From positions 1-64,000 of the forward strand of contig CAMBEC010000008.1 in NCBI GenBank assembly GCA_945865485.1: a DNA stretch of 64,000 nt, written 5' to 3'. Each line of letters opens with the position of its first letter. The first letter of the stretch is position 1. The translations under genes were made by a program, and so were the position numbers. Positions 52,584 through 61,277 of this stretch are shown here, in pieces. This DNA comes from Rickettsia typhi (GTDB taxonomy: Bacteria > Pseudomonadota > Alphaproteobacteria > Rickettsiales > Rickettsiaceae). The notes under the pieces are model-generated. The model was not told where the DNA came from. It saw nothing but the letters and a program-made list of their open reading frames with translations, and did not search any database.

Positions 52584-54663
52584 ATTCTGCAATCTCAAAA
52601 ATATAATATGTGAGCAAAAGAACCACTACGCCTAAACAGTCATTAGGCCATACACTACTGTCTATCCCAAGTTCTTCTAGTCCGCTAATATACGAATCAG
52701 CTATTTTTCTTATTTGCTGAGAACTGCAGGTACCTTTAATTATTAAACGCTGGTGTTCTTCTTCTGCATAATCATGTTTTATATCTATGGTTTCTATATT
52801 TTTTAAAGAAGCAACTATGGACTCAATATAAACTGAGTTTGAAAGAAGAAGCTTGTAGTATATTTCTACAATTTCATTTTTATCCCCAATATTCACAATT
52901 GTTTTAACTGGCGTAGGTTCAATTAAAATATCCGCCTTGTTTCTTTGTGTCTCAATATACTTCTTTGAATCTTTCTCTCGTTTCTCAAGTTGTTCTATAA
53001 TTTTTTCTTTGGAATAGCCTCGCTTGGTCATATCTCTTGAAATTTTCCAGTGAAACAGGAGATCTTTATGTGGATTTACAAATATTTTTAAATTATATAA
53101 GCTTCTTTGAGCAGTCAAATAGAAAGGATGCAAACCCTCAAAAATAATCAAATTATTTGGGATTAAAGCTGATTCATTTGTAAATTTTCCAGTGTTATGG
53201 TCATAATGTCTACGATAAATTGTTTTACCTGACTTGAGCTTTTTTAGAAAATCTATTTCCTTATGTAGATGATTTGCCATAGGATCAAGATGTGTGAATT
53301 CTTGCCACTTTTCATCTCCTCTTTGCCATTTGTGCATATCATCTCCCCTCAAAAGGGTAGTGTTCTGAGGAAGAAAAACGTCTAATAGAGCGTCTGAAAC
53401 AGTTGTTTTTCCTGCTCCAGAGTTACCACCAATACCGATAAGGAATGGGGTAGAGGTAATGATTTTATTTACATAACTCTCGAACCCTTTTCTATAAATC
53501 CAGAAACAATTTAACAAAAGGGTTGTTTGCAGCGCAGTAACAATCAGATTCAAAAGCTTTGAGCTATCAAAACCCATATCACGTAAATAATAATATAAGA
53601 TTTTAGATTCTGCTAAGTCCGGTAAAATAACGCGCAATACACTAAAATAGTCGGCATTCTCAGAGAAAATGAAATAGAAAAGATAAAAAATCTGCAATCC
53701 CCAAAAAAGAAGAGGGGCTCTGCCTTCCTCTTTGATATAAAAATACGATAAAAATGGAATCAACCAAAAATACCAGCCTTGCATCGGCGTAATAAATAGC
53801 AATATGATGCTAAAACTGAAGCCTAAAAACATCATAAAAATATTTCTATTATAGCGTCCAAGTAAAGCACCATGAACAAACAGAACAAGTGTTGCAGCAG
53901 GGATTATGTATATATAGTGACTACCTATTGGGATAAGAGAATCAAAAAGCTTTGCTTGTTCTTGATTTTGAAAAACCATTTGTAAAAAATAGGGGTCAAA
54001 AATGTACTGTAAATTAATTATAAAAAAACTAGAAACCGCGATAGTGAAGAACAATAACAAGTCCCTGATTTTTTCATTCTTTGACATTAAAGCAAGAAAA
54101 AAGAAAGGGTATGTTATTAATATGCTTGTCTTCGTTGCAAGTGCTAGCCCAAGGAATAATGCTGACAATTTAGTGTTGTTTTTAAAAAAGAAGTAAAGAC
54201 TAACGAATAAGATAGATACAGGGATAGCATCAAGTTGTCCATGTATATAGCTAATGTATATAATTACAGGGGAAAACCAATAAAACCATATTAATTTTGA
54301 TAGATACTTGTCTTTAAGCCAAGATTTTAATATAAAAAATATGCTTATGTCTGCAATGAGCAATGGAAGCCTCGAGAGAAAAAGAATAACAAAACTATTT
54401 TTAGCTCCTAGCCATCCAAATAATATTCTCGGTACTGACATAATGTACAGCATTAAAGTAGGGTATGGAAACGAAGCATTAGCACCGTTGTTTTGAAAAT
54501 GTTTGTATGGGTTTTCAAATCCGCTATCTACGAAATAGCTTATGAAAGGTATAAAAAGATCTGTAAGAAATTTTGAAGCTAAGATGCATCCCAGAAATAT
54601 TTTCAAGGTTAGTCCTAAGTAAAATAAAATATAATTAGGACGGCAAATATTAGACATACTCAT
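52570..54663 (-). CDS. GT-C type membrane glycosyltransferase fused to a uridine kinase-like domain
   Basis: One 697-residue protein. Residues about 1-390 are a polytopic membrane region (about ten helices) like GT-C mannosyltransferases: an early YPTLMLYIMSVPRILFG, HGQLDAIPVSILF (charged loop) and GLALATKTSILITYP. From about 405 the sequence is a P-loop kinase of the uridine kinase/phosphoribulokinase family: Walker A GGNSGAGKTT (412-421), GDDMHKWQRGDEKW, THLDPMANHLHKEIDFL, RRHYDHNTGKFT and IIFEGLHPFY. The final ~100 residues are an unassigned domain. The frame runs through without a stop or shift, so the fusion is real. It may phosphorylate the acceptor and move it through the membrane. Confidence 0.85.
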   Translation of the reverse strand: MSMSNICRPNYILFYLGLTLKIFLGCILASKFLTDLFIPFISYFVDSGFENPYKHFQNNGANASFPYPTLMLYIMSVPRILFGWLGAKNSFVILFLSRLPLLIADISIFFILKSWLKDKYLSKLIWFYWFSPVIIYISYIHGQLDAIPVSILFVSLYFFFKNNTKLSALFLGLALATKTSILITYPFFFLALMSKNEKIRDLLLFFTIAVSSFFIINLQYIFDPYFLQMVFQNQEQAKLFDSLIPIGSHYIYIIPAATLVLFVHGALLGRYNRNIFMMFLGFSFSIILLFITPMQGWYFWLIPFLSYFYIKEEGRAPLLFWGLQIFYLFYFIFSENADYFSVLRVILPDLAESKILYYYLRDMGFDSSKLLNLIVTALQTTLLLNCFWIYRKGFESYVNKIITSTPFLIGIGGNSGAGKTTVSDALLDVFLPQNTTLLRGDDMHKWQRGDEKWQEFTHLDPMANHLHKEIDFLKKLKSGKTIYRRHYDHNTGKFTNESALIPNNLIIFEGLHPFYLTAQRSLYNLKIFVNPHKDLLFHWKISRDMTKRGYSKEKIIEQLEKREKDSKKYIETQRNKADILIEPTPVKTIVNIGDKNEIVEIYYKLLLSNSVYIESIVASLKNIETIDIKHDYAEEEHQRLIIKGTCSSQQIRKIADSYISGLEELGIDSSVWPNDCLGVVVLLLTYYIFEIAEYDKK

Positions 54664-55037
54664 ACTTTAAATACCCAGGCTTTGATTCCAATAAAATTGG
54701 TAATTGTTGTAAATCCTATCGTTAATAAGTTGGCGATTTCTGGAGTCAGGCCTATTTGCGAAACTAAGAACTCGAGGACAAACATGCTCAGTATTAGGGA
54801 AACAACGTATATTATATAATATTTATAAACATAGTTTTGAGTCGTTTCTTTGATACCAAATGTCCATTTCTTGTTAAATCCATAACCAGCTAAAACTCCT
54901 GCAATAAAGCCGGTTGCTGCTGCTGTAAGGTAATATATTCCCAGAAATTCATACAACAAATAGAAAAAACTATAATTTACTGTAGTAGAAAAAAAACCTA
55001 CAACAATAAATTTCAAAAACTGTTTTTTAATTGCCAT
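54660..55037 (-). CDS. GtrA-family membrane protein
   Basis: Protein of 125 residues with four membrane helices and the GtrA pattern: FLKFIVVGFFSTTVNYSFFY (8-27), AAATGFIAGVLAGYGFNKKW, TFGI, and ANLLTIGFTTITNFIGIKAW at the end. GtrA proteins move undecaprenyl-linked sugars across the inner membrane. It is the second gene of the operon; it overlaps the HAD gene by 11 bp and the fusion gene by 4 bp (ATGA). Confidence 0.9.
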   Translation of the reverse strand: MAIKKQFLKFIVVGFFSTTVNYSFFYLLYEFLGIYYLTAAATGFIAGVLAGYGFNKKWTFGIKETTQNYVYKYYIIYVVSLILSMFVLEFLVSQIGLTPEIANLLTIGFTTITNFIGIKAWVFKV

Positions 55038-55686
55038 TTAGATTTACTTGATATGCTTTAATTCCAAGTTTTTCTGCACCTTCAATGTCTTTTATTTGAT
55101 TGTCGCCGATCATAATAACATTATTTATTTGTAAATCAAGTTTTGCTAGGGCCAGCAAAAATATTTCGGGATGAGGTTTTTCTTTCCCAGCTTCTTCAGA
55201 TGTAACTAGGTAGTCAATTAAGTGATCCACTTTCAGTTTTTGCAATTTTTGAACTTGAAAATGTGCTTGCATGTCGGTCACAATACAAATTCGTATATTT
55301 CTCTCTTTGCATATTTTTAAAAACCACTCCGCATCCTTATTTAATTCCATATTATCAATTAATGATTGCCAATATAGAGCTTCATATTTTAGTGCTTTAT
55401 TAAAAGCATGAGGGGCTTTTATTTCCTCAAAAAGTTCTTGGAATGCAAAGAAACGAGATCTACATGCCCCCTGGGGAGATAGCCTTGATGCAACATTATC
55501 TCGCTTTTCTCTATATTGCATATAAAACTCTTCTGAAGAAAGGGTATCAGGAAAATCATTTGAAAATGCACTATTGCAATTCTGCAAGGCCTTTTTGTGA
55601 GCTGCCTCATAGTCGTAGAGAGTGCCATCCAAATCTATTAGAATCCCTTTGATTTCATGAGTAAGAATTATATTTTTATATTCCAT
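55027..55686 (-). CDS. HAD-superfamily phosphatase
   Basis: Protein of 219 residues and first gene of the glycan operon. HAD motifs: LIDLDGTLYDYE with Asp18 nucleophile and Asp20, CIVTDMQA (motif II), GKEKPHPEIF with the Lys of motif III, and MIGDNQIKDIEGAEKLG (motif IV). The cap is helical, as in phosphoglycolate phosphatase-like enzymes. It likely removes a phosphate from a small sugar or polyol in the same pathway. The operon starts here, divergent from the 530-residue GT-C gene. Confidence 0.88.
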   Translation of the reverse strand: MEYKNIILTHEIKGILIDLDGTLYDYEAAHKKALQNCNSAFSNDFPDTLSSEEFYMQYREKRDNVASRLSPQGACRSRFFAFQELFEEIKAPHAFNKALKYEALYWQSLIDNMELNKDAEWFLKICKERNIRICIVTDMQAHFQVQKLQKLKVDHLIDYLVTSEEAGKEKPHPEIFLLALAKLDLQINNVIMIGDNQIKDIEGAEKLGIKAYQVNLNGN

Positions 55687-55762
55687 ATATACACTTGATT
55701 TAACTTCGGTCTTCGTCTAAAGTTCGGGGGTAAAAATTATTAATTTTTAGCCTATAATATTT

Positions 55763-57355
55763 ATGTTTAGAGTAAATATTTGCAAATATTCGCCTTGGAT
55801 TGTCCTAACAATTGCCCTGTATACTAGCGCATTTATATATTTATTTATAGAAAATTTTATCTTTTCATCAAGCCTTGATTTAACTTCAGTTAGGGAGATT
55901 GATGATTACGCTTTTCAAGCTTCTCTTAGGCGTTATCATGAAAATAGCAAATTTTTTGCTCTTCACGACTACGCTTATGGTTGGATCTTCTGGTTTCCGC
56001 TTGTTTGTATAACTTACCCTTTTTATTTTCTTAGTATTTATTTTGGTATTGATACTCCATTAGTAGTTATTCCAAGGCAAATGTCACTTTTTTTTACAAT
56101 CGGTACAGCATTTATTTTATATAAAATAGCTTCGCTATATACTAAAGATAATTTTACAAAATCAATTATCCTACTATTATATCTTTCCTTTCCTGCAACA
56201 GGGTATTTTTCCCTTAGGTTTGGAACTGTTGCTCAGACAATGTTCTTGAGCTCCTTGGCTTATTATCTAGTAGCAAAAAAAGAATTTTTAACTCAAAAAG
56301 ATCTTTGTACAATTGCTGTGGCAGTAGCTGCTGCTGCAGCTACTAAATTAAGTGCTCTGCTTATTACTCCACTTATAACTCTCGTTATTTTAGATCGACT
56401 TTCTTGGAAAATTAAAGAAAATCTTGCGCCTCTTGTAAAATCATTCTTTGTGTTTTTATTTTCTCTTGCTGCTTTGTCCCAAATACCTCCTAAAGCGGTA
56501 ATTGCCCAAATCAAAACAACACAGACTAGTTATGGTGATCAGAAAGTTTATGATTCTTTTTTAAATGGAGTGGTTTCTCCAAATCTTTATATGGGCATTT
56601 TCCTACTCACGTTACTATTTCTTGTATGCAAAACCATAATTGCTCTAAGAAATGATAGGAATTTTTACAAAAGAGACTATTTATATGTTTGCCTAGCCCT
56701 TGTTATTTCGATTACTTACTTACTTTTGAGTATAAAGATGGGGACAATGTATATAACTATTTATTTTACAGTTATATCATTTTTGTTACCTTTGGGGATT
56801 CTTGCATTAGAGTATATTAGTAATATCTATTTGCGTTACGTGGTTGGTTCCTCTTTTTTAGTTCTTTCCTTGTTTCTAAATGTTCATTCAATATTTTCAA
56901 CAGAATTAAATCATCTGTCTTGGAATACATATTATGTTAAGGCAGATGACCCTGCTATTATTAGAGACTTATCTATTAGAGAAGTGTTAAAGACAAAATT
57001 AAAAAACCCGGAAGAATATACAGATAAATTGAAGATATTGAAGGACTATCAAGTTCCATCACCATACGGTATTTTTAGTAAAAATATATTCGAAGTAAAT
57101 ATATTTGATAATGTAAACCTGGCTCCTACGGTAGAATATGACCTTATTGGTTTGTATAAGAAAGGAGTAGCTTTTTTAACTGACTCAGAATTTAAGGATT
57201 TAATAAATAATGTTGATTCCAAGATAGCGCTGCAATACAAAGATCATCGCAAGGCAGTAAACAATCTTTTACTTAAGAAGCAATTTAATAATGTGTATTA
57301 TGAAGTGCTTCTAGAAGACGAAGATTATGTTTATTATATTCCTACTTCCCATTAA
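55763..57355 (+). CDS. GT-C fold (PMT/ArnT-like) membrane glycosyltransferase
   Basis: Protein of 530 residues with about ten membrane helices. The first periplasmic loop holds REIDDYAFQASLRRYHEN (about 44-61), with the acidic pair (ID D) where GT-C enzymes place the catalytic Asp/Glu. Helices follow through residue ~390, then a soluble C-terminal part of about 120 residues. It probably uses a lipid-linked sugar, like ArnT or PMT enzymes. It diverges from the HAD gene with a 76-bp shared control region that includes TATAAT at 55753, very near the ATG. Acceptor unknown. Confidence 0.8.
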   Translation: MFRVNICKYSPWIVLTIALYTSAFIYLFIENFIFSSSLDLTSVREIDDYAFQASLRRYHENSKFFALHDYAYGWIFWFPLVCITYPFYFLSIYFGIDTPLVVIPRQMSLFFTIGTAFILYKIASLYTKDNFTKSIILLLYLSFPATGYFSLRFGTVAQTMFLSSLAYYLVAKKEFLTQKDLCTIAVAVAAAAATKLSALLITPLITLVILDRLSWKIKENLAPLVKSFFVFLFSLAALSQIPPKAVIAQIKTTQTSYGDQKVYDSFLNGVVSPNLYMGIFLLTLLFLVCKTIIALRNDRNFYKRDYLYVCLALVISITYLLLSIKMGTMYITIYFTVISFLLPLGILALEYISNIYLRYVVGSSFLVLSLFLNVHSIFSTELNHLSWNTYYVKADDPAIIRDLSIREVLKTKLKNPEEYTDKLKILKDYQVPSPYGIFSKNIFEVNIFDNVNLAPTVEYDLIGLYKKGVAFLTDSEFKDLINNVDSKIALQYKDHRKAVNNLLLKKQFNNVYYEVLLEDEDYVYYIPTSH

Positions 57356-57500
57356 AACGATTCCTGCAATTAGTGACGCCATCTCATCATAGATATTTAT
57401 TTTTTAAAAAATTAACGATGATTTAATGTTAATTAGTTAATCTTAAATTAAGGAGTATGTAAATATTTCCTTGTGGGTAACCTAAAATGAGAGGTCTATT

Positions 57501-57755
57501 ATGAGTCTACATAGATTTAATATAACTAAGCCTAGAGATGGTTTAGAAGACAAATCAGTAAAAGAAAAAATGGAAGTAAAGCAAGAATATCATGATCAAA
57601 AAAAGCATAATGTTTTTAAAGCTATTTTTGAGGAAGCCAATTCTTTTTGGCAGGGTGATAGTTTTTCTGGTAAAACAGAGTTGCTAGGACAATTTCTAGA
57701 ACCTAATTTGGCTCACTTAGTCGATGGATTTGCTGGCGGCTTTGACTTTAGCTAG
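57501..57755 (+). CDS. small hypothetical protein
   Basis: Protein of 84 residues with a good Shine-Dalgarno (GAGAGG, 7 bp before ATG). It is soluble, basic and helical in the first half (KEKMEVKQEYHDQKKHN) and ends with glycines (VDGFAGGFDFS). I do not recognise the family. A strong hairpin follows within 10 bp of the stop. The clean ribosome site, hairpin and convergent neighbour suggest a real gene. Confidence 0.6.
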   Translation: MSLHRFNITKPRDGLEDKSVKEKMEVKQEYHDQKKHNVFKAIFEEANSFWQGDSFSGKTELLGQFLEPNLAHLVDGFAGGFDFS

Positions 57756-57762
57756 TTTTACA

Positions 57763-57797
57763 GTAACCTTCATCAGTAAGTTTTAGGTGAAGGTTAC
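57763..57797. terminator. bidirectional hairpin between small ORF and trpS
   Basis: Perfect arms GTAACCTTCA (57763-57772) and TGAAGGTTAC (57788-57797) around 15 nt. It overlaps the last codon area of trpS (stop at 57794, minus strand) and follows the small gene on the plus strand, so it can serve both. No U run follows on either side. Confidence 0.6.
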
Positions 57798-58783
57798 AAT
57801 AATCCAAACTGTTTAAGTATATTGGTGCAGGTTAGAGAAGCTGTTTTTCGGGCTTTTTCTGCTCCATTTTTTAACGAATTATGTATATATTCTTTATCCT
57901 TAATTATCCTAGAATACTCAATATTTATTGGCTTTAAATGAGTGATGATAAGTTCAGCCAAGTCTGATTTAAAATCAGAAAAACCTTTGTTTTGATAGTT
58001 AGTTAATATAATTTCAACACCAGAGCCAGACAAAGCAGCAAATATATTAATTAAATTAGCAACTTCTGGCCTGTGTTCTTGATCATAAGTTATTTTTTCA
58101 ATACTATCGGTTTTTGATTTTCTGATTTTTGTCAAAATAGTTTCGGCACTATCGGTCATATTTATTCTTGAAGCATCGCTTGGGTCAGATTTACTCATTT
58201 TTTTAGTGCCATCTTTCAGGCTCATAACCCTTGTTGCAACGCCTTGCATAAGAGGTTCTGGAGCTTTAAATATTTCTTTTTGAAATTTACGATTAATCAC
58301 TCCGGCAATGTCTCTGGTAAGTTCAAGGTGTTGTTTTTGATCGTCGCCAACAGGAACAACGTCTGCATTATATAGTAAGATATCTGCTGCCATGAGAACT
58401 GGGTAGGTGAATAGTCCAGTGTTGGCATTATCTTGTTTACTACCCGCCTTATCCTTAAATTGTGTCATCCTTTTAAGCCACCCAATTGGTGTTACGCAGT
58501 TTAAGATCCATGCAAGTTCACAATGTTCTTTAACAGAAGATTGCAAGAATAACGCAGATTTATTTGGGTCAAGTCCGCAAGCAAGATAAGTAGCTGCAGA
58601 ATTCAAAACATTTTGTCTTAATTCAGTTGGGTCTTGATCCATTGTAATTGAATGCAAATCAGCAAGAAAAAAATAACATTCAAAATCTTTTTGCATATTT
58701 ACCCAATTTTTAATTGAGCCTAGATAATTACCAAGGTGAAGTTTCCCAGTTGATTGTACTCCTGAAACGGCAATTTTTGTCAT
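57794..58783 (-). CDS. trpS: tryptophanyl-tRNA synthetase
   Basis: Charges tRNA-Trp in the cytoplasm. The 329-residue protein is full length: class I HLGN (16-19 in TGKLHLGNYLG), YFFLADLHSIT, GWLKRMTQFKDKA, YPVLMAADILLYNAD, PVGDDQKQHLELTRD and KMSKS (195-199, GTKKMSKSDP). All catalytic motifs are complete. The gene is monocistronic on the minus strand, convergent with the small ORF and divergent from plsC by 114 bp. Confidence 0.97.
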   Translation of the reverse strand: MTKIAVSGVQSTGKLHLGNYLGSIKNWVNMQKDFECYFFLADLHSITMDQDPTELRQNVLNSAATYLACGLDPNKSALFLQSSVKEHCELAWILNCVTPIGWLKRMTQFKDKAGSKQDNANTGLFTYPVLMAADILLYNADVVPVGDDQKQHLELTRDIAGVINRKFQKEIFKAPEPLMQGVATRVMSLKDGTKKMSKSDPSDASRINMTDSAETILTKIRKSKTDSIEKITYDQEHRPEVANLINIFAALSGSGVEIILTNYQNKGFSDFKSDLAELIITHLKPINIEYSRIIKDKEYIHNSLKNGAEKARKTASLTCTNILKQFGLL

Positions 58784-58897
58784 AATATCACCTGCGAAAA
58801 TACTGCAAAAAACAATTATCTGTTATCGAAGAAATTTATAGTTTTACCAATTTTAAAAATACTATATAGTCAGCCAATCAAACTTTTTAACATTCAT

Positions 58898-59644
58898 ATG
58901 TTTTGGCGATTTAGAGTACTTGCTTTTTATACAATAATTAGTGTGGTATTGATATTGTTTTTTATCCTATTTTGGATGCCTATGCAATTATCATCGATTT
59001 CTTATGCTTTGCGCTATAGAGTGGCAGAGCTTTTTTCGTATATATTTATTTATCTACTTTGGTTGGTGTGTGGAATAAAATTTAAAGTAACTGGTAGGGA
59101 AAAACTTCCCATTGATGGAAAACCTTACATAGCTTTGTCTAATCACCAATCTTTCTGGGAAAACTTCTTTATGCAGTTAATAATTCCCGAACATTCTTGG
59201 GTAATAAAAAAAGAATTATTTGATATTCCGGTATTTGGTTTTGGGCTTAGAAGTGTGTCGCCAATAGCTGTTGATCGTAGTGATGGTCGCTCTGTTGTAC
59301 AGATTTTAGAAGAGGGTAGTAAGAAAATTGAAGCTGGGTTATCTCTTGTTATATTTCCAGAAGGGGGAACGGTTAAAATAGACTCCAGTGTAAAATTTAA
59401 GCCTAGTGCAGCTAAACTGGCTTTGAATACAAGAGTACCAATTGTCTTGATTGTTCATAATGCTGGGTTAGTTTGGCCTAAAGGGTTTTGGTTAAAAAGA
59501 CCAGGAACCATTAAAGTAAAAGTTATAGAATGCTTAAGTGCCGAGCAACTTAGTACTTATAGTCCTGACGCGCGAGACTTAACTGATTATATACAAGAAA
59601 AAATTAATTCTGAGAAAAAAATGCTCGTTGACTTGGGAGTGTAA
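58898..59644 (+). CDS. plsC: 1-acyl-glycerol-3-phosphate acyltransferase
   Basis: Makes phosphatidic acid from lysophosphatidic acid at the inner membrane. The 248-residue protein has a membrane helix at 10-28 and another at about 45-62, the HX4(D/E) motif as His83-Glu88 (SNHQSFWENFF), and FPEGG at 153-157. The acidic position is Glu rather than the more common Asp, a known variant. It has no operon partner. Confidence 0.9.
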   Translation: MFWRFRVLAFYTIISVVLILFFILFWMPMQLSSISYALRYRVAELFSYIFIYLLWLVCGIKFKVTGREKLPIDGKPYIALSNHQSFWENFFMQLIIPEHSWVIKKELFDIPVFGFGLRSVSPIAVDRSDGRSVVQILEEGSKKIEAGLSLVIFPEGGTVKIDSSVKFKPSAAKLALNTRVPIVLIVHNAGLVWPKGFWLKRPGTIKVKVIECLSAEQLSTYSPDARDLTDYIQEKINSEKKMLVDLGV

Positions 59645-59682
59645 TCTATGGTTAAGGTATTGTTTCTTAAAATTTTTATCTC

Positions 59683-60009
59683 CTAAACAGTAAAGGAATT
59701 ACCACATCCGCATTTAGCTGTAGCCTTTGGATTGTTGATTTGAAAGTAATGGCTGCCTAATTCTTGAATAAATTCTATTGTGCATCCTTCGAGAAACTCT
59801 TGAGAAACAGGGTCAACTGCAACTTTTACACCGTTGTTTTCTAGTATAAAATCGTCGTTGTTAACAGAATCAACTAGTTGATAATTGTACATAAATCCTG
59901 AGCAACCGCCGCCATCGACTGATACTCTTAACGCAACTTGTTTATTCTTATCTTTAGCTATAAGCTCAGCAATTCTGGCTACTGCGCTAGGAGTTATTTT
60001 TATTTCCAT
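59683..60009 (-). CDS. erpA: A-type iron-sulfur cluster carrier ErpA
   Basis: Delivers iron-sulfur clusters to target proteins. I start at ATG 60009 (MEIKITPSAVARI, 108 residues), since the 13 codons before it do not belong to the family. Three ligand cysteines are present: Cys36 (GGGCSGF), Cys100 and Cys102 (KCGCGNSF). It is the intact counterpart of the decayed gene at 22.64-22.97 kb. It is divergent from dgt, a neighbourhood conserved in alphaproteobacteria. Confidence 0.92.
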   Translation of the reverse strand: MEIKITPSAVARIAELIAKDKNKQVALRVSVDGGGCSGFMYNYQLVDSVNNDDFILENNGVKVAVDPVSQEFLEGCTIEFIQELGSHYFQINNPKATAKCGCGNSFTV

Positions 60010-60116
60010 AGCAAATATAATGGGGCTTGGTATTTTAGAGTTATCCAAAAATTGGTTTGAAAAGATTTACATATAACAATATATTAGTTAGAGCTAAAAT
60101 TTTCAAGAGATTTAAT

Positions 60117-61277
60117 ATGCTAAAAAGCTTCGCCTGTTTGCCAGAAAATTCAAGGGGAAGAGTACATCCAGAGAGACCAACTCCTTATAGAAATGAATTT
60201 GAAAGAGATAGAGACCGGATAATTCATGCAAATGCTTTTAAAAGATTACAGTATAAAACTCAGGTTTTCGTGAATCATGAAGGAGATCATTATCGTAATC
60301 GTATGACTCATTCCGTAGAAGTTTCTACGATCGCAAGATCTTTGTCAAAGGCGCTTGGGTTATGTGAAGATTTGGCAGAGGGGGTCGCTCTTGCGCACGA
60401 TCTTGGGCATACACCTTTTGGTCATGCTGGTGAGGATGCTTTAAATGCTTGTATGAAAGATTTTGGGGGGTTTTCCCATAACGCACATTCGTTCAAAATA
60501 CTAACTTATTTAGAACAAAAATATGCCGCTTATGACGGTCTAAATCTTACGTGGGAAGTGCTTGAAGGAATTGTAAAACATAATGGGCCAGTTGAAGAAA
60601 GTGAATCTTACGCATATATCTTTGAATATGATAGAAAGCACAAACTTGATCTATCTAAGCGTTCGTCAGCTGAGTCTCAGGTAGCTGCTCTATCAGATGA
60701 TATAGCGTATATTTGTCATGATTTGGAAGATAGTATTAGAGCTGAAATAATTACATATAAAGATTTACAAGAAATTCAATTTGTTGATCGGTATATTCAT
60801 GAGGTAAAGGAAACATATCCTGATATCAGTGATGACCGATTAATATATGAAGTTGGTAGGAAGCTTACACATCACTTGATTGAGAGTCTGCTTTTTCAAA
60901 CTCGTGCGAATATTGCAAAGTACAAAATTAAAACCGAATTAGATATTCGTGACCTTGATTGCCAACTTGTTGAATTTACTGATTCAACCTTTAATGAAGT
61001 AAAACTAATTAAAGACTTTTTGATGAAAAAAGTGTATAAGCACCATCGAGTAGCATCGGTAACTCTTCAAAGTCAGAATGTAGTTAGAGATTTATTTAAG
61101 CTATATGTTGAAAATATTGAGCTACTTCCATTTGGATGGAGAACGATGATTAATGAAAATAAGATAGAATCTAAAATGTCGATTATTGCAGACTATATAG
61201 CTGGTATGACAGACCGTTTTGCCATCAAGCAGTATCAGTCGTTTTACAATTTAAATTTTGCAAGTACAGGTTTATGA
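60117..61277 (+). CDS. dgt: dGTP triphosphohydrolase-like protein (type 2)
   Basis: HD-domain hydrolase of dNTPs, 386 residues from ATG 60117; a longer frame exists but its extra residues are not family-like. HD motif: His65 in [11 protein letters not shown] pair His94-Asp95 in [13 protein letters not shown], and a later Asp in [29 protein letters not shown] [14 protein letters not shown] marks the N-terminus of type 2 enzymes. It overlaps argS by 4 bp (ATGA), which is the usual alphaproteobacterial order. Confidence 0.93.
   Translation: MLKSFACLPENSRGRVHPERPTPYRNEFERDRDRIIHANAFKRLQYKTQVFVNHEGDHYRNRMTHSVEVSTIARSLSKALGLCEDLAEGVALAHDLGHTPFGHAGEDALNACMKDFGGFSHNAHSFKILTYLEQKYAAYDGLNLTWEVLEGIVKHNGPVEESESYAYIFEYDRKHKLDLSKRSSAESQVAALSDDIAYICHDLEDSIRAEIITYKDLQEIQFVDRYIHEVKETYPDISDDRLIYEVGRKLTHHLIESLLFQTRANIAKYKIKTELDIRDLDCQLVEFTDSTFNEVKLIKDFLMKKVYKHHRVASVTLQSQNVVRDLFKLYVENIELLPFGWRTMINENKIESKMSIIADYIAGMTDRFAIKQYQSFYNLNFASTGL

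Noticed and set aside
55753..55758. TATAAT as the -10 of the 530-residue GT-C gene
   Set aside because: It ends only 4 bp before the ATG and has no -35 at the right distance, so a promoter here would start inside the gene.
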